DNA of 38,311 bases from a virus: positions 1 to 38,311 of IMG/VR virus record IMGVR_UViG_3300025154_000037; one strand, given 5' to 3'. A model generated the notes under the pieces. That model did not search any database. It saw nothing but the letters and a program-made list of their open reading frames with translations, and was not told the origin of the DNA. Below are positions 7,744 through 15,750 of the stretch, in pieces. The position numbers were made by a program, and so were the translations under genes. How positions within the stretch are numbered: the first letter of the stretch is position 1; each line of letters begins with the position of its first letter.

Positions 7744-8167
7744 AATAATAGCCCGCGATAATTGTAAAAAGATCATTGGCACCGGCTGCATCGGTACCAC
7801 CATCATTTGCATCAGTACCGTATTGTATTTTTATGTAACGTCTGAAAAAAAAGACTTCTTTAGGAGCCAATACATTATATTTACCCGCAACTACAATAAT
7901 CTTAAGTTCTGTTGATATAGAACCGCTGCCGGAATTGAAGTAAACTTTTTCCCAAGTAACATTATCCGGCGAAGTCCAAAATGTAAGTGTATCATTAGCA
8001 AGTGTATCCGGTGTGCTGATAGCAAGGAGGTGCATACTTTTAAGATCAACACCGGCAGAAGCGGAATCACCTACTGCAATGGAGTCCGGGAGTTCTTGGA
8101 AAAATTGAGCGCGGGCGGGAACGGAGAGTAAGAGTAGGAGAAAAAGTAAGAATTTATATTTTTTCAT
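7742..8167 (-). CDS. Exported protein in the tail module (signal peptide)
   Basis: A 141-residue protein. The chosen ATG at 8167 has AAAGGA seven bases upstream; the open frame extends further up only through a translated repeat. The first 21 residues form a textbook Sec signal peptide (KK, then a leucine-rich core, then PARAQ as cleavage region). The mature part is beta-rich with DSIAVGDSASAGVDLKSMH and TFWTSPDNVTWEKVYF, resembling surface or decoration proteins. It lies between the tube and chaperone genes, where a decoration or tube-associated protein might be expected. A signal peptide there is unusual. Function unknown. Confidence 0.7.
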   Translation of the reverse strand: MKKYKFLLFLLLLLSVPARAQFFQELPDSIAVGDSASAGVDLKSMHLLAISTPDTLANDTLTFWTSPDNVTWEKVYFNSGSGSISTELKIIVVAGKYNVLAPKEVFFFRRYIKIQYGTDANDGGTDAAGANDLFTIIAGYY

Positions 8168-8188
8168 TTGAGTTTCCTTTTTATTTTC

Positions 8189-8256
8189 GTCGTGAAAGGT
8201 GAAACGTGAATCGAAAGAAGTCTCACTTTTCATATTTTTACATTTCACGTTTTAAG
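8189..8256. repeat. Family C inverted repeat (GTGAAACGTGAA type)
   Basis: GTGAAAGGTGAAACGTGAA on one side and TTACATTTCACGTTTTAAG on the other form an interrupted palindrome between the tail tube and exported-protein genes. A similar element lies at 28276-28353. Confidence 0.65.
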
Positions 8257-9196
8257 TAAACGTTATTACAATTGCATTGTTACCGGCTGCAAGTGTTGGA
8301 TTTATATTAAATGATAAATCCCATGTTAAAACATTTTCGCGGCTGCCGTATTTAGGAGCTTCGAGAGTTACACCGGTTACAGCTAATGTTACAATGTTGC
8401 CGGCTCCGCCGCTTACTGCAGCGGCAATATTTGCTTGTGTGATCGCATTGAAAAGAGTCCATGGATTCAAACCAGATAATGCAACCGTTTCGGGATTCAT
8501 AGATCCTTTCGAATCTCTATCACTTACAAAGTAGCGTGCAATGCCGGATGTTGCATTTGCACTATCGCGTCTGCTTACAGTGTTCCCGATATCAAGCATA
8601 AGCTCTGTAATTACCAATGTCGCAACGCTGTTATAAGTAAAACCAGCTGCTTTGAAAATAAGAGGTGCAACAGTTGCATAAGTGGGATCCGGAAAAGCAA
8701 CATTAGATATGTGTGCACTTGCATATATACCGGTGAATTCCCAATCCACTTTCATTATGTCCCGGGTTTTAAGCGATATTTTGAAAGTACCAACACAACC
8801 GGAAATTTTATGTACATTACCATCGGCCCAAAACCATAGTGTAACAGATTCACTTTCAAAAACTGAATTAGGTGTATAAGCTGCACTTGTAACTGCCACA
8901 AGCGCTTCGGTCATGTTGCAAGCTCTGAATAAGCATCCTTCTCTAGGAGCAGTACCGGCAGTACCACTGCCTTTAAGTTCGGTTGAGAAGTTTAGTTTTA
9001 ATCCTGTACCCACTGCAATAGGAGCAATCTTACCAAAGTAAGCAAGGGGAATTGCTCTTTGCACCGGTTCGTTAATAACTTCAAAAGTCGGGTCGCCGGC
9101 AGTAACTAAAGCATTTGCAGCTTCGGTTGGTGTAGGATCTGTGCCATACTCGGTTTCGAGCTTTGCAAGTATTAAGTGTTTGTTAGCGCGTTCCAT
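8252..9196 (-). CDS. Major tail tube protein
   Basis: A 314-residue protein starting MERANKHLILAKLETEYGTD, which matches the N-terminal style of the siphophage tail tube family (short leader, then PTPTEAANALVTAGDPTFEV). It has alternating beta-strand character (LKLNFSTELKGSGTAG, MKVDWEFTGIYAS, LTWDLSFNINPTLAAGNN) and the YGSRENVLTW ending common to tube proteins that close the ring. It sits between the tail terminator and the chaperones in lambda-like order. The start is supported by AAAGGAT upstream. It is flanked upstream by a family A pair, as expected if hairpins delimit a highly expressed message (inference). Confidence 0.85.
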   Translation of the reverse strand: MERANKHLILAKLETEYGTDPTPTEAANALVTAGDPTFEVINEPVQRAIPLAYFGKIAPIAVGTGLKLNFSTELKGSGTAGTAPREGCLFRACNMTEALVAVTSAAYTPNSVFESESVTLWFWADGNVHKISGCVGTFKISLKTRDIMKVDWEFTGIYASAHISNVAFPDPTYATVAPLIFKAAGFTYNSVATLVITELMLDIGNTVSRRDSANATSGIARYFVSDRDSKGSMNPETVALSGLNPWTLFNAITQANIAAAVSGGAGNIVTLAVTGVTLEAPKYGSRENVLTWDLSFNINPTLAAGNNAIVITFT

Positions 9197-9217
9197 AATT
9201 TTTATCCTTTTTTATTG

Positions 9218-9271
9218 TCACATTGAGCTTGTCGAAATGTGACGTCATGCTTCGACAAGCTCAGCATGACA
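9218..9271. repeat. Family A inverted pair
   Basis: Copy one has arms TCACATT/AATGTGA (9218-9242). Copy two is inverted with arms TCATGCT/AGCATGA (9245-9269). Arms are perfect in both copies. Confidence 0.95.
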
Positions 9272-9277
9272 CTTAAA

Positions 9278-9520
9278 TTATTTTTTAATTTCTTCTTTAT
9301 CTTCATCTTCGTTTTTATCTTCATCTTTATCTTCACTCTTCGACAAGCTCAGAGTGACATCATCATGCTGTCCAAAGGACTCCCGGAGAGCCTGACGAAG
9401 CATCATTGCTTCATCTTCAAGGTTAGGAATAAGCTTGCCATCTTTGCGGATTATGTAGGACCCACAAGGCATATTGTTCTGAATGTTTATGTCTAAATGA
9501 TTGCTAATATTTGTTTCCAT
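9278..9520 (-). CDS. Small acidic protein partly made of repeat DNA
   Basis: An 80-residue protein starting METNISNHLDINIQ behind AAGGA. The first half (PCGSYIIRKDGKLIPNLEDE) looks like a genuine small phage protein. The second half reads through two family A repeats in frame (RQALRESFGQHD and VTLSLSKSE) and ends in a charged DKDEDKNEDEDKEE tract. It lies between the tail terminator and tube genes. Function unknown. Confidence 0.6.
   Translation of the reverse strand: METNISNHLDINIQNNMPCGSYIIRKDGKLIPNLEDEAMMLRQALRESFGQHDDVTLSLSKSEDKDEDKNEDEDKEEIKK
9334..9404. repeat. Family A pair inside a coding sequence
   Basis: Copy one has arms CACTCT/AGAGTG (9334-9356). Copy two is a long variant with arms CATGCT/AGCAT (9364-9369, 9399-9403) and the extra GTCCAAAGGACTCCCGGA module. 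Both are translated in frame within the 80-residue gene. Confidence 0.88.
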
Positions 9521-9534
9521 GTTTGTCCTTCTGA

Positions 9535-9583
9535 ACCCCACCCCGTCCCTCCCCTTTATTAAAGGGGAGGGTGAGGGAGAGGT
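9535..9583. repeat. Family B palindrome, terminator-like
   Basis: CCTCCCCTTT ATT AAAGGGGAGG is a perfect 10-bp stem in the gap between the tail terminator and small acidic protein genes. No T-run follows on either strand, so a transcript-stabilising or processing hairpin is as likely as a terminator. Confidence 0.85.
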
Positions 9584-10048
9584 TTACCCTGTGCTCCACG
9601 CATTTTTACGATATTGCACTGTGATCGAGATTGTTAAGTCAGCAATTTTATTACCGAACTGATCTGTTTTGTTGCGCTGTGAACCGCGGTATTGTGTAGT
9701 AAATGCAGTTCCGCTCCAAGTAAGATCGGTATTTATTGATTTAAGTATATCAGCTTTCATTTTACGTATGTCCGCAACAGCAGCACCTTTAGCAATTACA
9801 TCTATGTCAATATCAAGTCCAATATCATGCAGTGTACCGGCACTTTCAAGCTCTTCTAATAGTGTATCATTCGTTTCGCGTATGTTAATAATTTTTGTAA
9901 AGTCTTTATCGAAAGAAGCATTGCCCGGCATGTTATCTACAACTTTATCGAAGGTAGTGTAATAGGTGCTGCCACCGGCAACAATAGCAGCAAGCCGCGT
10001 TTTTATTGCCTCGATTATTGTGTGCTCTTTTATATCGGGTAGTGCCAT
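9584..10048 (-). CDS. Tail terminator-like protein
   Basis: A 154-residue protein starting MALPDIKEHTIIEAIKTRLA, a typical opening for tail completion/terminator proteins that cap the tail tube. The central DIGLDIDIDVIAKGAAVADIRKM and the C-terminal DLTWSGTAFTTQYRGS...LTISITVQYRKNAWSTG fit the gpU/terminator alpha-beta fold. It lies between the head-tail joiner and the tube gene. The assignment is by order and sequence style. The upstream sequence is a family A pair with a short gap containing AAAGGAT. Confidence 0.65.
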   Translation of the reverse strand: MALPDIKEHTIIEAIKTRLAAIVAGGSTYYTTFDKVVDNMPGNASFDKDFTKIINIRETNDTLLEELESAGTLHDIGLDIDIDVIAKGAAVADIRKMKADILKSINTDLTWSGTAFTTQYRGSQRNKTDQFGNKIADLTISITVQYRKNAWSTG

Positions 10049-10067
10049 TGTATCCTTTTATTATATG

Positions 10068-10142
10068 TCACACTGTCCAAAGGACTCCTTTCGGAGAGCT
10101 TGTCGAAGTGTGACACCATGTTTCGACAAGCTCAACATGACA
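10068..10142. repeat. Family A pair, first copy long variant
   Basis: Copy one has arms TCACACT/AGTGTGA (10068-10074, 10107-10113) with the GTCCAAAGGACTCCTTTCGGA module before the core. Copy two is inverted with arms CATGTT/AACATG (10117-10139). Confidence 0.93.
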
Positions 10143-10451
10143 CTACGGCGAAGCATTTTCGCTTAAATATAAATATGTCATTCCAAGTCCATCGGGAATA
10201 ATTTTAATTACATAATATGTAACAGTTTCAATCACAATAGTATCGCCTTGATCACCACCGGAAGCATCGGCATCTTTACACATAAAAACTGGATCGGTAG
10301 TTTCAATAACTCCGCCGGCAGTCATAATTTCCATACCCGGCTTAAAAAGTATACCGTTAAAATCTGTAGCCGACCACGATGGATTTGCCGACACTGCAAA
10401 TTCGTTAGTGTCTATAAATGCGGAGTTGAATGTGCTGTCAATAAGTGTCAT
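10143..10451 (-). CDS. Head-tail joining / head closure-like protein
   Basis: A 102-residue protein between the small head protein and the tail terminator. It is beta-rich (FNGILFKPGMEIMTAGGVIE, VETVTYYVIKIIPDG) and ends YLYLSENASP. Size and position match lambda gpFII-type connectors that close the portal vertex and receive the tail. No diagnostic motif was seen, so the name rests on position and length. Confidence 0.55.
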   Translation of the reverse strand: MTLIDSTFNSAFIDTNEFAVSANPSWSATDFNGILFKPGMEIMTAGGVIETTDPVFMCKDADASGGDQGDTIVIETVTYYVIKIIPDGLGMTYLYLSENASP

Positions 10452-10476
10452 TTATTTTTCTATGCTAACTCTACGC

Positions 10477-10557
10477 CATCTTTCGACAAGCTCTCCGAAA
10501 GGAGTCCTTTGGACAAGATGACAGTACGCTTGTCACACTGAGCCTGTCGAAGTGTGA
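10477..10557. repeat. Family A pair, first copy long variant
   Basis: Copy one has arms CATCTT/AAGATG (10477-10482, 10515-10520), the core and the AAAGGA/TCCTTT module. Copy two is inverted with arms TCACACT/AGTGTGA (10533-10557). Confidence 0.93.
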
Positions 10558-10566
10558 ATCGTAGTA

Positions 10567-10881
10567 TTATCTTTTTGAAAGAAGTTTTTCCACAAGGTCT
10601 AGAAGCTTGTCTAACTTTGCACTAAGCTTAGTGACCGGGTCAACAAACTTTTCATCACCCGTTTTAGGAGCTTTTCTTTTTGCATTGTCCGGAACAACCG
10701 CTTTAAGATCGCGGGTGCAATTGCCGGCAAGCACTTCCAGCTTATCTAAGCCGGATATTTTATATTTTTCACCGGGGTAAAATATTTTAGCTATTAATGC
10801 GCCCGATGGTTTTGCTCGATGCTGTTTAAGAACTAGAACTTCTTCAACTTCATCTACACGAGGAGTCTTTCCCTCTGCCAT
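10567..10881 (-). CDS. Small basic head-region protein
   Basis: A 104-residue protein. The ATG at 10881 (MAEGKTPRVDEVEEVLVLKQ) is chosen because GGAG lies eight bases upstream; an upstream ATG at 10935 lacks a site. The sequence has a small beta-like domain (KPSGALIAKIFYPGEKYKIS) and a basic, leucine-heptad C-terminus (LSAKLDKLLDLVEKLLSKR) likely to form a coiled coil. It follows the capsid gene in the slot of lambda gpFI or a decoration protein. Function not established. Confidence 0.6.
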   Translation of the reverse strand: MAEGKTPRVDEVEEVLVLKQHRAKPSGALIAKIFYPGEKYKISGLDKLEVLAGNCTRDLKAVVPDNAKRKAPKTGDEKFVDPVTKLSAKLDKLLDLVEKLLSKR

Positions 10882-10953
10882 GATTTTATCTCCATTTATA
10901 ATTAATGATTGAATATTTTTTACACTTATAGTCAACAGAACCTCATTTTACGA

Positions 10954-11033
10954 CATCTTTCGACAAGCTCAAGATGACAATACGAATGTCATACTGAGCA
11001 ATCCCCGCCAAAAGCGGGGATTAGTCGAAGTAT
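10954..11033. repeat. Family A pair, second copy with nested hairpin
   Basis: Copy one has arms CATCTT/AAGATG (10954-10976). Copy two has arms ATACT/AGTAT (10991-10995, 11029-11033). Its core is split as GAGC...GTCGA by a hairpin with a perfect AATCCCCGC/GCGGGGATT stem (11000-11023). The pair lies directly after the capsid stop codon. Confidence 0.93.
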
Positions 11034-12388
11034 TAGCTAACGTCTGCTGCTACGGAGAATGCAGTAACTCTTGAGAACAATACGTCCATTGAGGTGAATG
11101 CAGTGATTACAATATCACCGGTATCATCTTTGTACGGATTTACAAGCAGATCAATTATACCCCAATCGATCATCCAAGCTTCCGAGCCGTCACCGTAGAT
11201 CAAAGTGCTTGCGGGTGATTGTTCGGATATAATCGGAGGAGCAGAAATTCTGCTTGCATAATCGAACAGCATTCCGAGGTAGCCGCCGGCAACAACCGGG
11301 CGTGTCATTAAAACACCGGCAACAAGTGCGTTCATTACAAATCGTAAGTTATCTGTGTTGATGTTATTTGTTTTTACATCAGTCCAGAATTCAATTAAAG
11401 CATCCAAATCGAATGAAGCACCAACAACAGAACCAATGCCGGAGGTAATTAAGAGTCCATCTGGTTCGTAAGTACCGGCACCGTTAATAAGCGCAGAGTC
11501 TCTTCCGGTAATAACGTTTTTTAGAATGTCATCAATTATCAAAGCTTCGAGAGCGGGTACGGATTGCAATGCAGCTTGACGAGTGTACTTCATTGATGCC
11601 CATCCGTTATGCGGCGTAGCTGTTAATTGCCCGATAACAAAATCAGTAGCAGTTCCGGTTCCACTTTCAGCAACCCAATGGAAAGTTCCGGTTGATGTTT
11701 TCTTAGGAACGGAAATATTCTGCTTTGCACCGGAGATCATTCGAACACCCCACTGACCGGCAACGCCAAGATTTCTCAGCACATCAATGAATTCGTTGAA
11801 CATGTTTTCAGTGCCGATCAAGTAAGTGGCATCACTTACGCTAACGCCATCGGAAGCACGCTTGCCGAAATCACCGCCATAATTTTTCATGTGATTGCGC
11901 ACTGCAGCTTTCATCACTTGTGAATGGCGCATAACATCGGGGTTCTTAAAGAAGTCAAGCGGAAGCACCATACCATTTGCTTTGAATCCCGGTATCATGT
12001 TTGCTTGTTTTGTAGCTTCGTCAATAGCTTCTTTTTCGGCACCGGCTTTGAATTTATCCCAAGCGGTTAAATTACCACCTCGTAGTTCAACCATAGCAGC
12101 GAGTGCACGGCCGATGCTGAGCGCTTTAATTCCTTTTTTGCTCATGCCAAGATCGGTAACGGCAGTTTGGGTAATATCTTCATTTTTAAGATTGCCCCAA
12201 ACATGCTGACGGAATTTATCAACCGACCAGCTTTCGGTTTTTGCCTGAGCAGCAAATTTTGCAAGCTCTTCCTTTCCGCCTTTGTAAAGCTTTTGACTTA
12301 CAAGCGCACCGGCTATTTCATCGATGCCTTGAATTCTTTCCCTCTCTTCTTTCTGAATTTGCTCCAGAGTTTTTTCGTTCTCGTTCAT
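11033..12388 (-). CDS. Candidate internally initiated capsid protein (in-frame nested start)
   Basis: An in-frame ATG at 12388 (residue 232 of the fusion, MNENEKTLEQIQKEERERIQ) is preceded by AAGGAG at a six-base spacing, one of the best ribosome sites in the window. The product would be 451 residues: scaffold-like helix plus full capsid domain, without protease. This would give a surplus of capsid over protease, comparable in principle to lambda C/Nu3 nested starts. Confidence 0.7.
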   Translation of the reverse strand: MNENEKTLEQIQKEERERIQGIDEIAGALVSQKLYKGGKEELAKFAAQAKTESWSVDKFRQHVWGNLKNEDITQTAVTDLGMSKKGIKALSIGRALAAMVELRGGNLTAWDKFKAGAEKEAIDEATKQANMIPGFKANGMVLPLDFFKNPDVMRHSQVMKAAVRNHMKNYGGDFGKRASDGVSVSDATYLIGTENMFNEFIDVLRNLGVAGQWGVRMISGAKQNISVPKKTSTGTFHWVAESGTGTATDFVIGQLTATPHNGWASMKYTRQAALQSVPALEALIIDDILKNVITGRDSALINGAGTYEPDGLLITSGIGSVVGASFDLDALIEFWTDVKTNNINTDNLRFVMNALVAGVLMTRPVVAGGYLGMLFDYASRISAPPIISEQSPASTLIYGDGSEAWMIDWGIIDLLVNPYKDDTGDIVITAFTSMDVLFSRVTAFSVAADVS

Positions 12389-13081
12389 TTGAGTCTCCTT
12401 GTTTAGTTTTATTTTAAGTTCAGATTTAATTGATTTAATATCGTTAGCGAATTCATTTAATTTTGTTTGAAGATCGGGATCCTCTGATTTGATACTTGGC
12501 TGTAAATCGGAACGGAATTTAGATGCGCTGTCTGCACCAATAGGAACCAGCGATCCTTCTTTAATTTCCCACTTGGTTCTGATCAACATTCGCAAACCAT
12601 CATCAAAATTATTTTCGAATGTTTTGCCGTTAATTTCTTGTTTCTTTCCCGGCATAATTTCAACAGTAAATTCTTTTCCAAATGTTTTATATCCGGCGGA
12701 TAGGTCCGTCAAATGTCCCTCCTCCACTTGCGATATTTCATCTTCGGCTTTGCTCCAGAAATAAACATCACCAACAAGATCGGTTTTTTCCACGCGCAAG
12801 TTTCTTATTGAACCTTTAACATCACTAGTTGACCAGCGTGAATGAGTATCAAGCAAAGGCACTTGTTTTGTATCGGGCAAAACAACACCATCCATTAAAA
12901 GCACTTCGCGAACAAGCTCCCACCGTTCCCAATCGGCAACAATAGCCGGCTGTTCAGTAGTTATCACTGCTTCCACTATAACGGACTTGCCGTCTTTTTT
13001 AAATGTTTCGGGAACAGCCCTTGCGGTTCGTGACTCCCATCCCGTAAAATCTTTGTTTGTGTTTAGGTTTCCATCTTTCAT
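11033..13081 (-). CDS. Prohead protease fused to major capsid protein
   Basis: A 682-residue fusion. Residues of about 15-200 look like an HK97-type prohead protease: VPLLDTHSR holds the likely catalytic His (H80) and HLTDLSAGYKTFG the Ser (S128). A charged helical linker (about 205-300, with EKTLEQIQKEERERIQ) resembles the HK97 delta/scaffold domain. The rest reads as an HK97-fold capsid protein (SVSDATYLIGTENMFNEFID, NISVPKKTSTGTFHWVAES, FTSMDVLFSRVTAFSV). The protease would mature the shell by removing the delta region. A strong internal ribosome site inside the linker suggests the capsid part is also made alone. Hairpin repeats flank both ends. Confidence 0.88.
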   Translation of the reverse strand: MKDGNLNTNKDFTGWESRTARAVPETFKKDGKSVIVEAVITTEQPAIVADWERWELVREVLLMDGVVLPDTKQVPLLDTHSRWSTSDVKGSIRNLRVEKTDLVGDVYFWSKAEDEISQVEEGHLTDLSAGYKTFGKEFTVEIMPGKKQEINGKTFENNFDDGLRMLIRTKWEIKEGSLVPIGADSASKFRSDLQPSIKSEDPDLQTKLNEFANDIKSIKSELKIKLNKETQMNENEKTLEQIQKEERERIQGIDEIAGALVSQKLYKGGKEELAKFAAQAKTESWSVDKFRQHVWGNLKNEDITQTAVTDLGMSKKGIKALSIGRALAAMVELRGGNLTAWDKFKAGAEKEAIDEATKQANMIPGFKANGMVLPLDFFKNPDVMRHSQVMKAAVRNHMKNYGGDFGKRASDGVSVSDATYLIGTENMFNEFIDVLRNLGVAGQWGVRMISGAKQNISVPKKTSTGTFHWVAESGTGTATDFVIGQLTATPHNGWASMKYTRQAALQSVPALEALIIDDILKNVITGRDSALINGAGTYEPDGLLITSGIGSVVGASFDLDALIEFWTDVKTNNINTDNLRFVMNALVAGVLMTRPVVAGGYLGMLFDYASRISAPPIISEQSPASTLIYGDGSEAWMIDWGIIDLLVNPYKDDTGDIVITAFTSMDVLFSRVTAFSVAADVS

Positions 13082-13102
13082 AAGTCACCTTCTTTTTCAT
13101 TG

Positions 13103-13155
13103 TCACACTGAGCTTGTCGAAGTGTGACGTCATGCTTCGACAAGCTCAGCATGAC
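13103..13155. repeat. Family A inverted pair
   Basis: Copy one has arms TCACACT/AGTGTGA (13103-13127). Copy two is inverted with arms TCATGCT/AGCATGA (13130-13154). The pair lies between the portal stop and the capsid gene start. Confidence 0.95.
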
Positions 13156-13162
13156 ATTATTA

Positions 13163-15082
13163 TTATGAATGAACATTTATAGCATGGGCCTTTCCATTGC
13201 CATTTCCGCCAGAAGCGGTATTATTATTTTTATTATCTTCTTCGCCAGAATTATTATTTTGGTTTACTATAGGTTTAGGATCGTGAGCAGTTCCTTCCAA
13301 ACCAGCACCTAAAACATTAACTATCATGCGTGCTTCATCGGCAGTTAATAACGGCTGTTGAGAATTTACCGGTAAGTATAATCTCTGTAACATCGAAGAT
13401 ATTTTTTCCATATTTTCTTTTTTATTTTTATCCTTGTCGCCTACTGTTGATTCATCTTTATCTTTATCTTTATCTTCCGCATCATCCTCACTTGCACCTA
13501 TTGGAGTTGTGGGGTACTTTGTCATAAATAAAGTATAAAATTCATCTAACCCTTTGTCTTTAAACATTTGGCGCTCTGCAGCAATGTTATCCAGATGCTC
13601 TTCAAGATCTATTCCTTGCTCACCTAATACTTGCTCAAATGTTTTTTGAAAGCTCTGCACCGCCATTATGTTAGCTTCGCGTTCTTCTTTTGGATTTGTG
13701 TATTCCCACGAACGACCATAGAATAATGGCTGGTTAAATTTTTCAAGCTTATCAAGTACCGGGAGTGTTTTACCGGATGGTAAAATAAATTTTCCGGCAA
13801 GTGCAGCCATTTCGAGCCATCCCAGCCGGTCGCCATAAATATGGTTTAAGTAATTTTCGACAACCCAATTCTGGCCTTCTACATAAGCATCGCGTTCACT
13901 TTGTTTTTCAAGCTTCCCGCTGTGCCAAGTAACTGCCTCATAGTTATTCGACATGGTTGAGAAGCCAATATCACCACCGGCAGATATACTGCGCAGCATG
14001 TGCTTCTGGAAATCGCCTTGCAGCTGATGAGGATAACTTGATTCGAGGTTTGTTACTTGATAACCGTCTTTAACTTTTAGGAATTCACCGTTGGCAAGCT
14101 GCATAATCCAATCGCCGCTATCATCTTTCTGCTGAACTTGCATACCGGGAATACTATTTGCACCCATTACATTGGGCTGTTTGGATATCATACCGGGTAC
14201 ACGTGCGGAAACATTTGCACGCATTAGGGACGATTCCTCGAATTGATAAAGCATTCGTAAGCGGATACCAACCGGCGCAAAAAGTGTAACGCCGCGCAAT
14301 TGATGGGGGAGTTCTTTTACATAGAGATGAATAATTTTATCTGCTTCAATTCGCTCATAATTGTTTGACCAGCTATCGCCATAATCCACAAATTGTTTTG
14401 GGTTACCTTTGCGGAACCAGTAAGCTACTTTGCGCCATTCGTTATCAACTTCAATTCCCATAATGATATGGTTGCCGTTGTAATCATGATTAAGAGTCCA
14501 AGCGCAGCGTTCAGCGGGAATAGTTTGTGTGGTAAATCCGAATGGATTAAACTTTGGTCCCGAGAGTTTTTTAATAAAAACTTCACCATCAATCATAACA
14601 GCACTAAGTAATGAGCCGCAATGCGCTCTTAGCGATTCATCGCCTTCGAGCGTGATGTATTTATTTTTAGAATACTGCCACCATTGCTCGTTGATTATTC
14701 CGTTAGCAAGTTTATCTTTTATAAATTTATAACCGCCGTTTTGTATTCCGAATTCACCGGCATTGTTACGCAGTACAAATCCTTTTGGTCCTACAATACC
14801 TTTGCGTTTTTCGGTAACAAGTTTTTTTGCGTAGGGATCGTTTTGGTAAAGTTCGCGTGCGCGTGCAATTAAACGAGAGCCTCCAACTTTTAGGTCGTAA
14901 TTAAAATCACGGACAAAGGAAAGCCAGTCGGCAGTAAGGCGATCCATCTTAGCCATGTTGAAGGAACGCACCCCTTCACTCTTCGACAAGCTCAGAGTGA
15001 CATCGCTTAGCTTTTCATCGAATTCTTTTTTCAAGGATTCGATTTGTAAATTGTGATATTTTTGTGTTACTATGCCTAGCAT
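13163..15082 (-). CDS. Portal protein (lambda-type)
   Basis: A 639-residue protein of the lambda-family portal type. Residues of about 60-120 read RLIARARELYQNDPYAKKLV and GIVGPKGFVLR, the characteristic opening. The core has LHVYVKELPHQLRGVTLFAP-like text (IIHLYVKELPHQLRG) and DIGFSTMSNNYEAVTW (equivalent of the YSSxR region), followed by the helical barrel. The C-terminus is low-complexity and charged (EDKDKDKDES, NNNNSGEEDNKNNN). A family A repeat is translated in the N-terminal 40 residues (VTLSLSKSE), so the virion form may begin at the Met of NMAKMDRLTADW. A family B repeat lies just before the ATG. Confidence 0.87.
   Translation of the reverse strand: MLGIVTQKYHNLQIESLKKEFDEKLSDVTLSLSKSEGVRSFNMAKMDRLTADWLSFVRDFNYDLKVGGSRLIARARELYQNDPYAKKLVTEKRKGIVGPKGFVLRNNAGEFGIQNGGYKFIKDKLANGIINEQWWQYSKNKYITLEGDESLRAHCGSLLSAVMIDGEVFIKKLSGPKFNPFGFTTQTIPAERCAWTLNHDYNGNHIIMGIEVDNEWRKVAYWFRKGNPKQFVDYGDSWSNNYERIEADKIIHLYVKELPHQLRGVTLFAPVGIRLRMLYQFEESSLMRANVSARVPGMISKQPNVMGANSIPGMQVQQKDDSGDWIMQLANGEFLKVKDGYQVTNLESSYPHQLQGDFQKHMLRSISAGGDIGFSTMSNNYEAVTWHSGKLEKQSERDAYVEGQNWVVENYLNHIYGDRLGWLEMAALAGKFILPSGKTLPVLDKLEKFNQPLFYGRSWEYTNPKEEREANIMAVQSFQKTFEQVLGEQGIDLEEHLDNIAAERQMFKDKGLDEFYTLFMTKYPTTPIGASEDDAEDKDKDKDESTVGDKDKNKKENMEKISSMLQRLYLPVNSQQPLLTADEARMIVNVLGAGLEGTAHDPKPIVNQNNNSGEEDNKNNNTASGGNGNGKAHAINVHS
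14977..15002. repeat. Family A repeat translated inside the portal gene
   Basis: Arms CACTCT/AGAGTG around TCGACAAGCTC. The portal frame reads it as VTLSLSKSE, about 30 residues from the N-terminus. Confidence 0.9.
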
Positions 15083-15084
15083 TT

Positions 15085-15120
15085 ACCCACCCCTCGCCCC
15101 TCTTAAGAGGGGAAGAGTAC
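15085..15120. repeat. Family B palindrome directly 5' of the portal start
   Basis: GCCCCTCTTAAGAGGGG forms a short perfect stem, and the GGGTGGGT end (minus strand) touches the portal ATG at 15082. Confidence 0.85.
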
Positions 15121-15130
15121 GTTTTTTTGA

Positions 15131-15649
15131 TTATGTTTTTTTACCGTAGATAAAAAACATTACCCAAAGTTTATTAGGATCAGTAGCATCATTGCCAGCT
15201 GTTGCACCGCGAGTAATTATTTTTACTGAGTTATATCCGCGTATAGCAGCGCTTGTAAGTAATGTTGCATTGTCAACTAATAATCTTTCCACTCCTTCGG
15301 CGGCTGCAGCAACATTTAATGTTACAGTGTATGTTAATGCAGTAGCCGTATAAGCATCATCGGCAACGTTAGTATTTACTCCTTCTACCCCGAGGTAGCA
15401 ATCGAGCGAATCAATATCAATTTCACCTTCAACAAATAACGATATTTGAATTGAATCAATTGCTGTAAATCCTAATTTTTGTGCATATCTTCCAAAATGG
15501 AAATAGCCAGTTTCATCAACACTGTTAGCAACAGTGCCAAAGTTTATTATGTAGGGATCGGCTGCTTGCTGTGCGGGTGTTTTGATGTTCAAGAATAAAC
15601 TTGAAAATGCAATTACCATAATTGCGAAGAGAGAGATGAATCGTTTCAT
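15131..15649 (-). CDS. Exported protein in the head module (signal peptide)
   Basis: A 172-residue protein starting MKRFISLFAIMVIAFSSLFL behind AAGGAG, so the start at 15649 is clear. The first 30 or so residues form a Sec-type signal peptide ending near TPAQQA. The mature part is beta-rich and repetitive in style (DSIQISLFVEGEIDIDSLDC, VTLNVAAAAEGVERLL, NKLWVMFFIYGKK). It is encoded between the gpW-like connector and the portal. Head proteins are normally cytoplasmic, so an exported or membrane-held product here is unusual. Function unknown. Confidence 0.7.
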   Translation of the reverse strand: MKRFISLFAIMVIAFSSLFLNIKTPAQQAADPYIINFGTVANSVDETGYFHFGRYAQKLGFTAIDSIQISLFVEGEIDIDSLDCYLGVEGVNTNVADDAYTATALTYTVTLNVAAAAEGVERLLVDNATLLTSAAIRGYNSVKIITRGATAGNDATDPNKLWVMFFIYGKKT

Positions 15650-15700
15650 TTTTGTACTCCTTGTGAATTTTAAATTGTTGTTAGATATCAAATGTTATTT

Positions 15701-15738
15701 ACCCACCCTTTCCGTTCCCCTCCAAGGAGGGGATTAGA
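15701..15738. repeat. Family B palindrome
   Basis: ACCCACCC leader and a CCCCTCC AA GGAGGGG stem in the gap between the exported-protein and gpW-like genes. Confidence 0.85.
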
Positions 15739-15750
15739 CACGGAGTTTTA

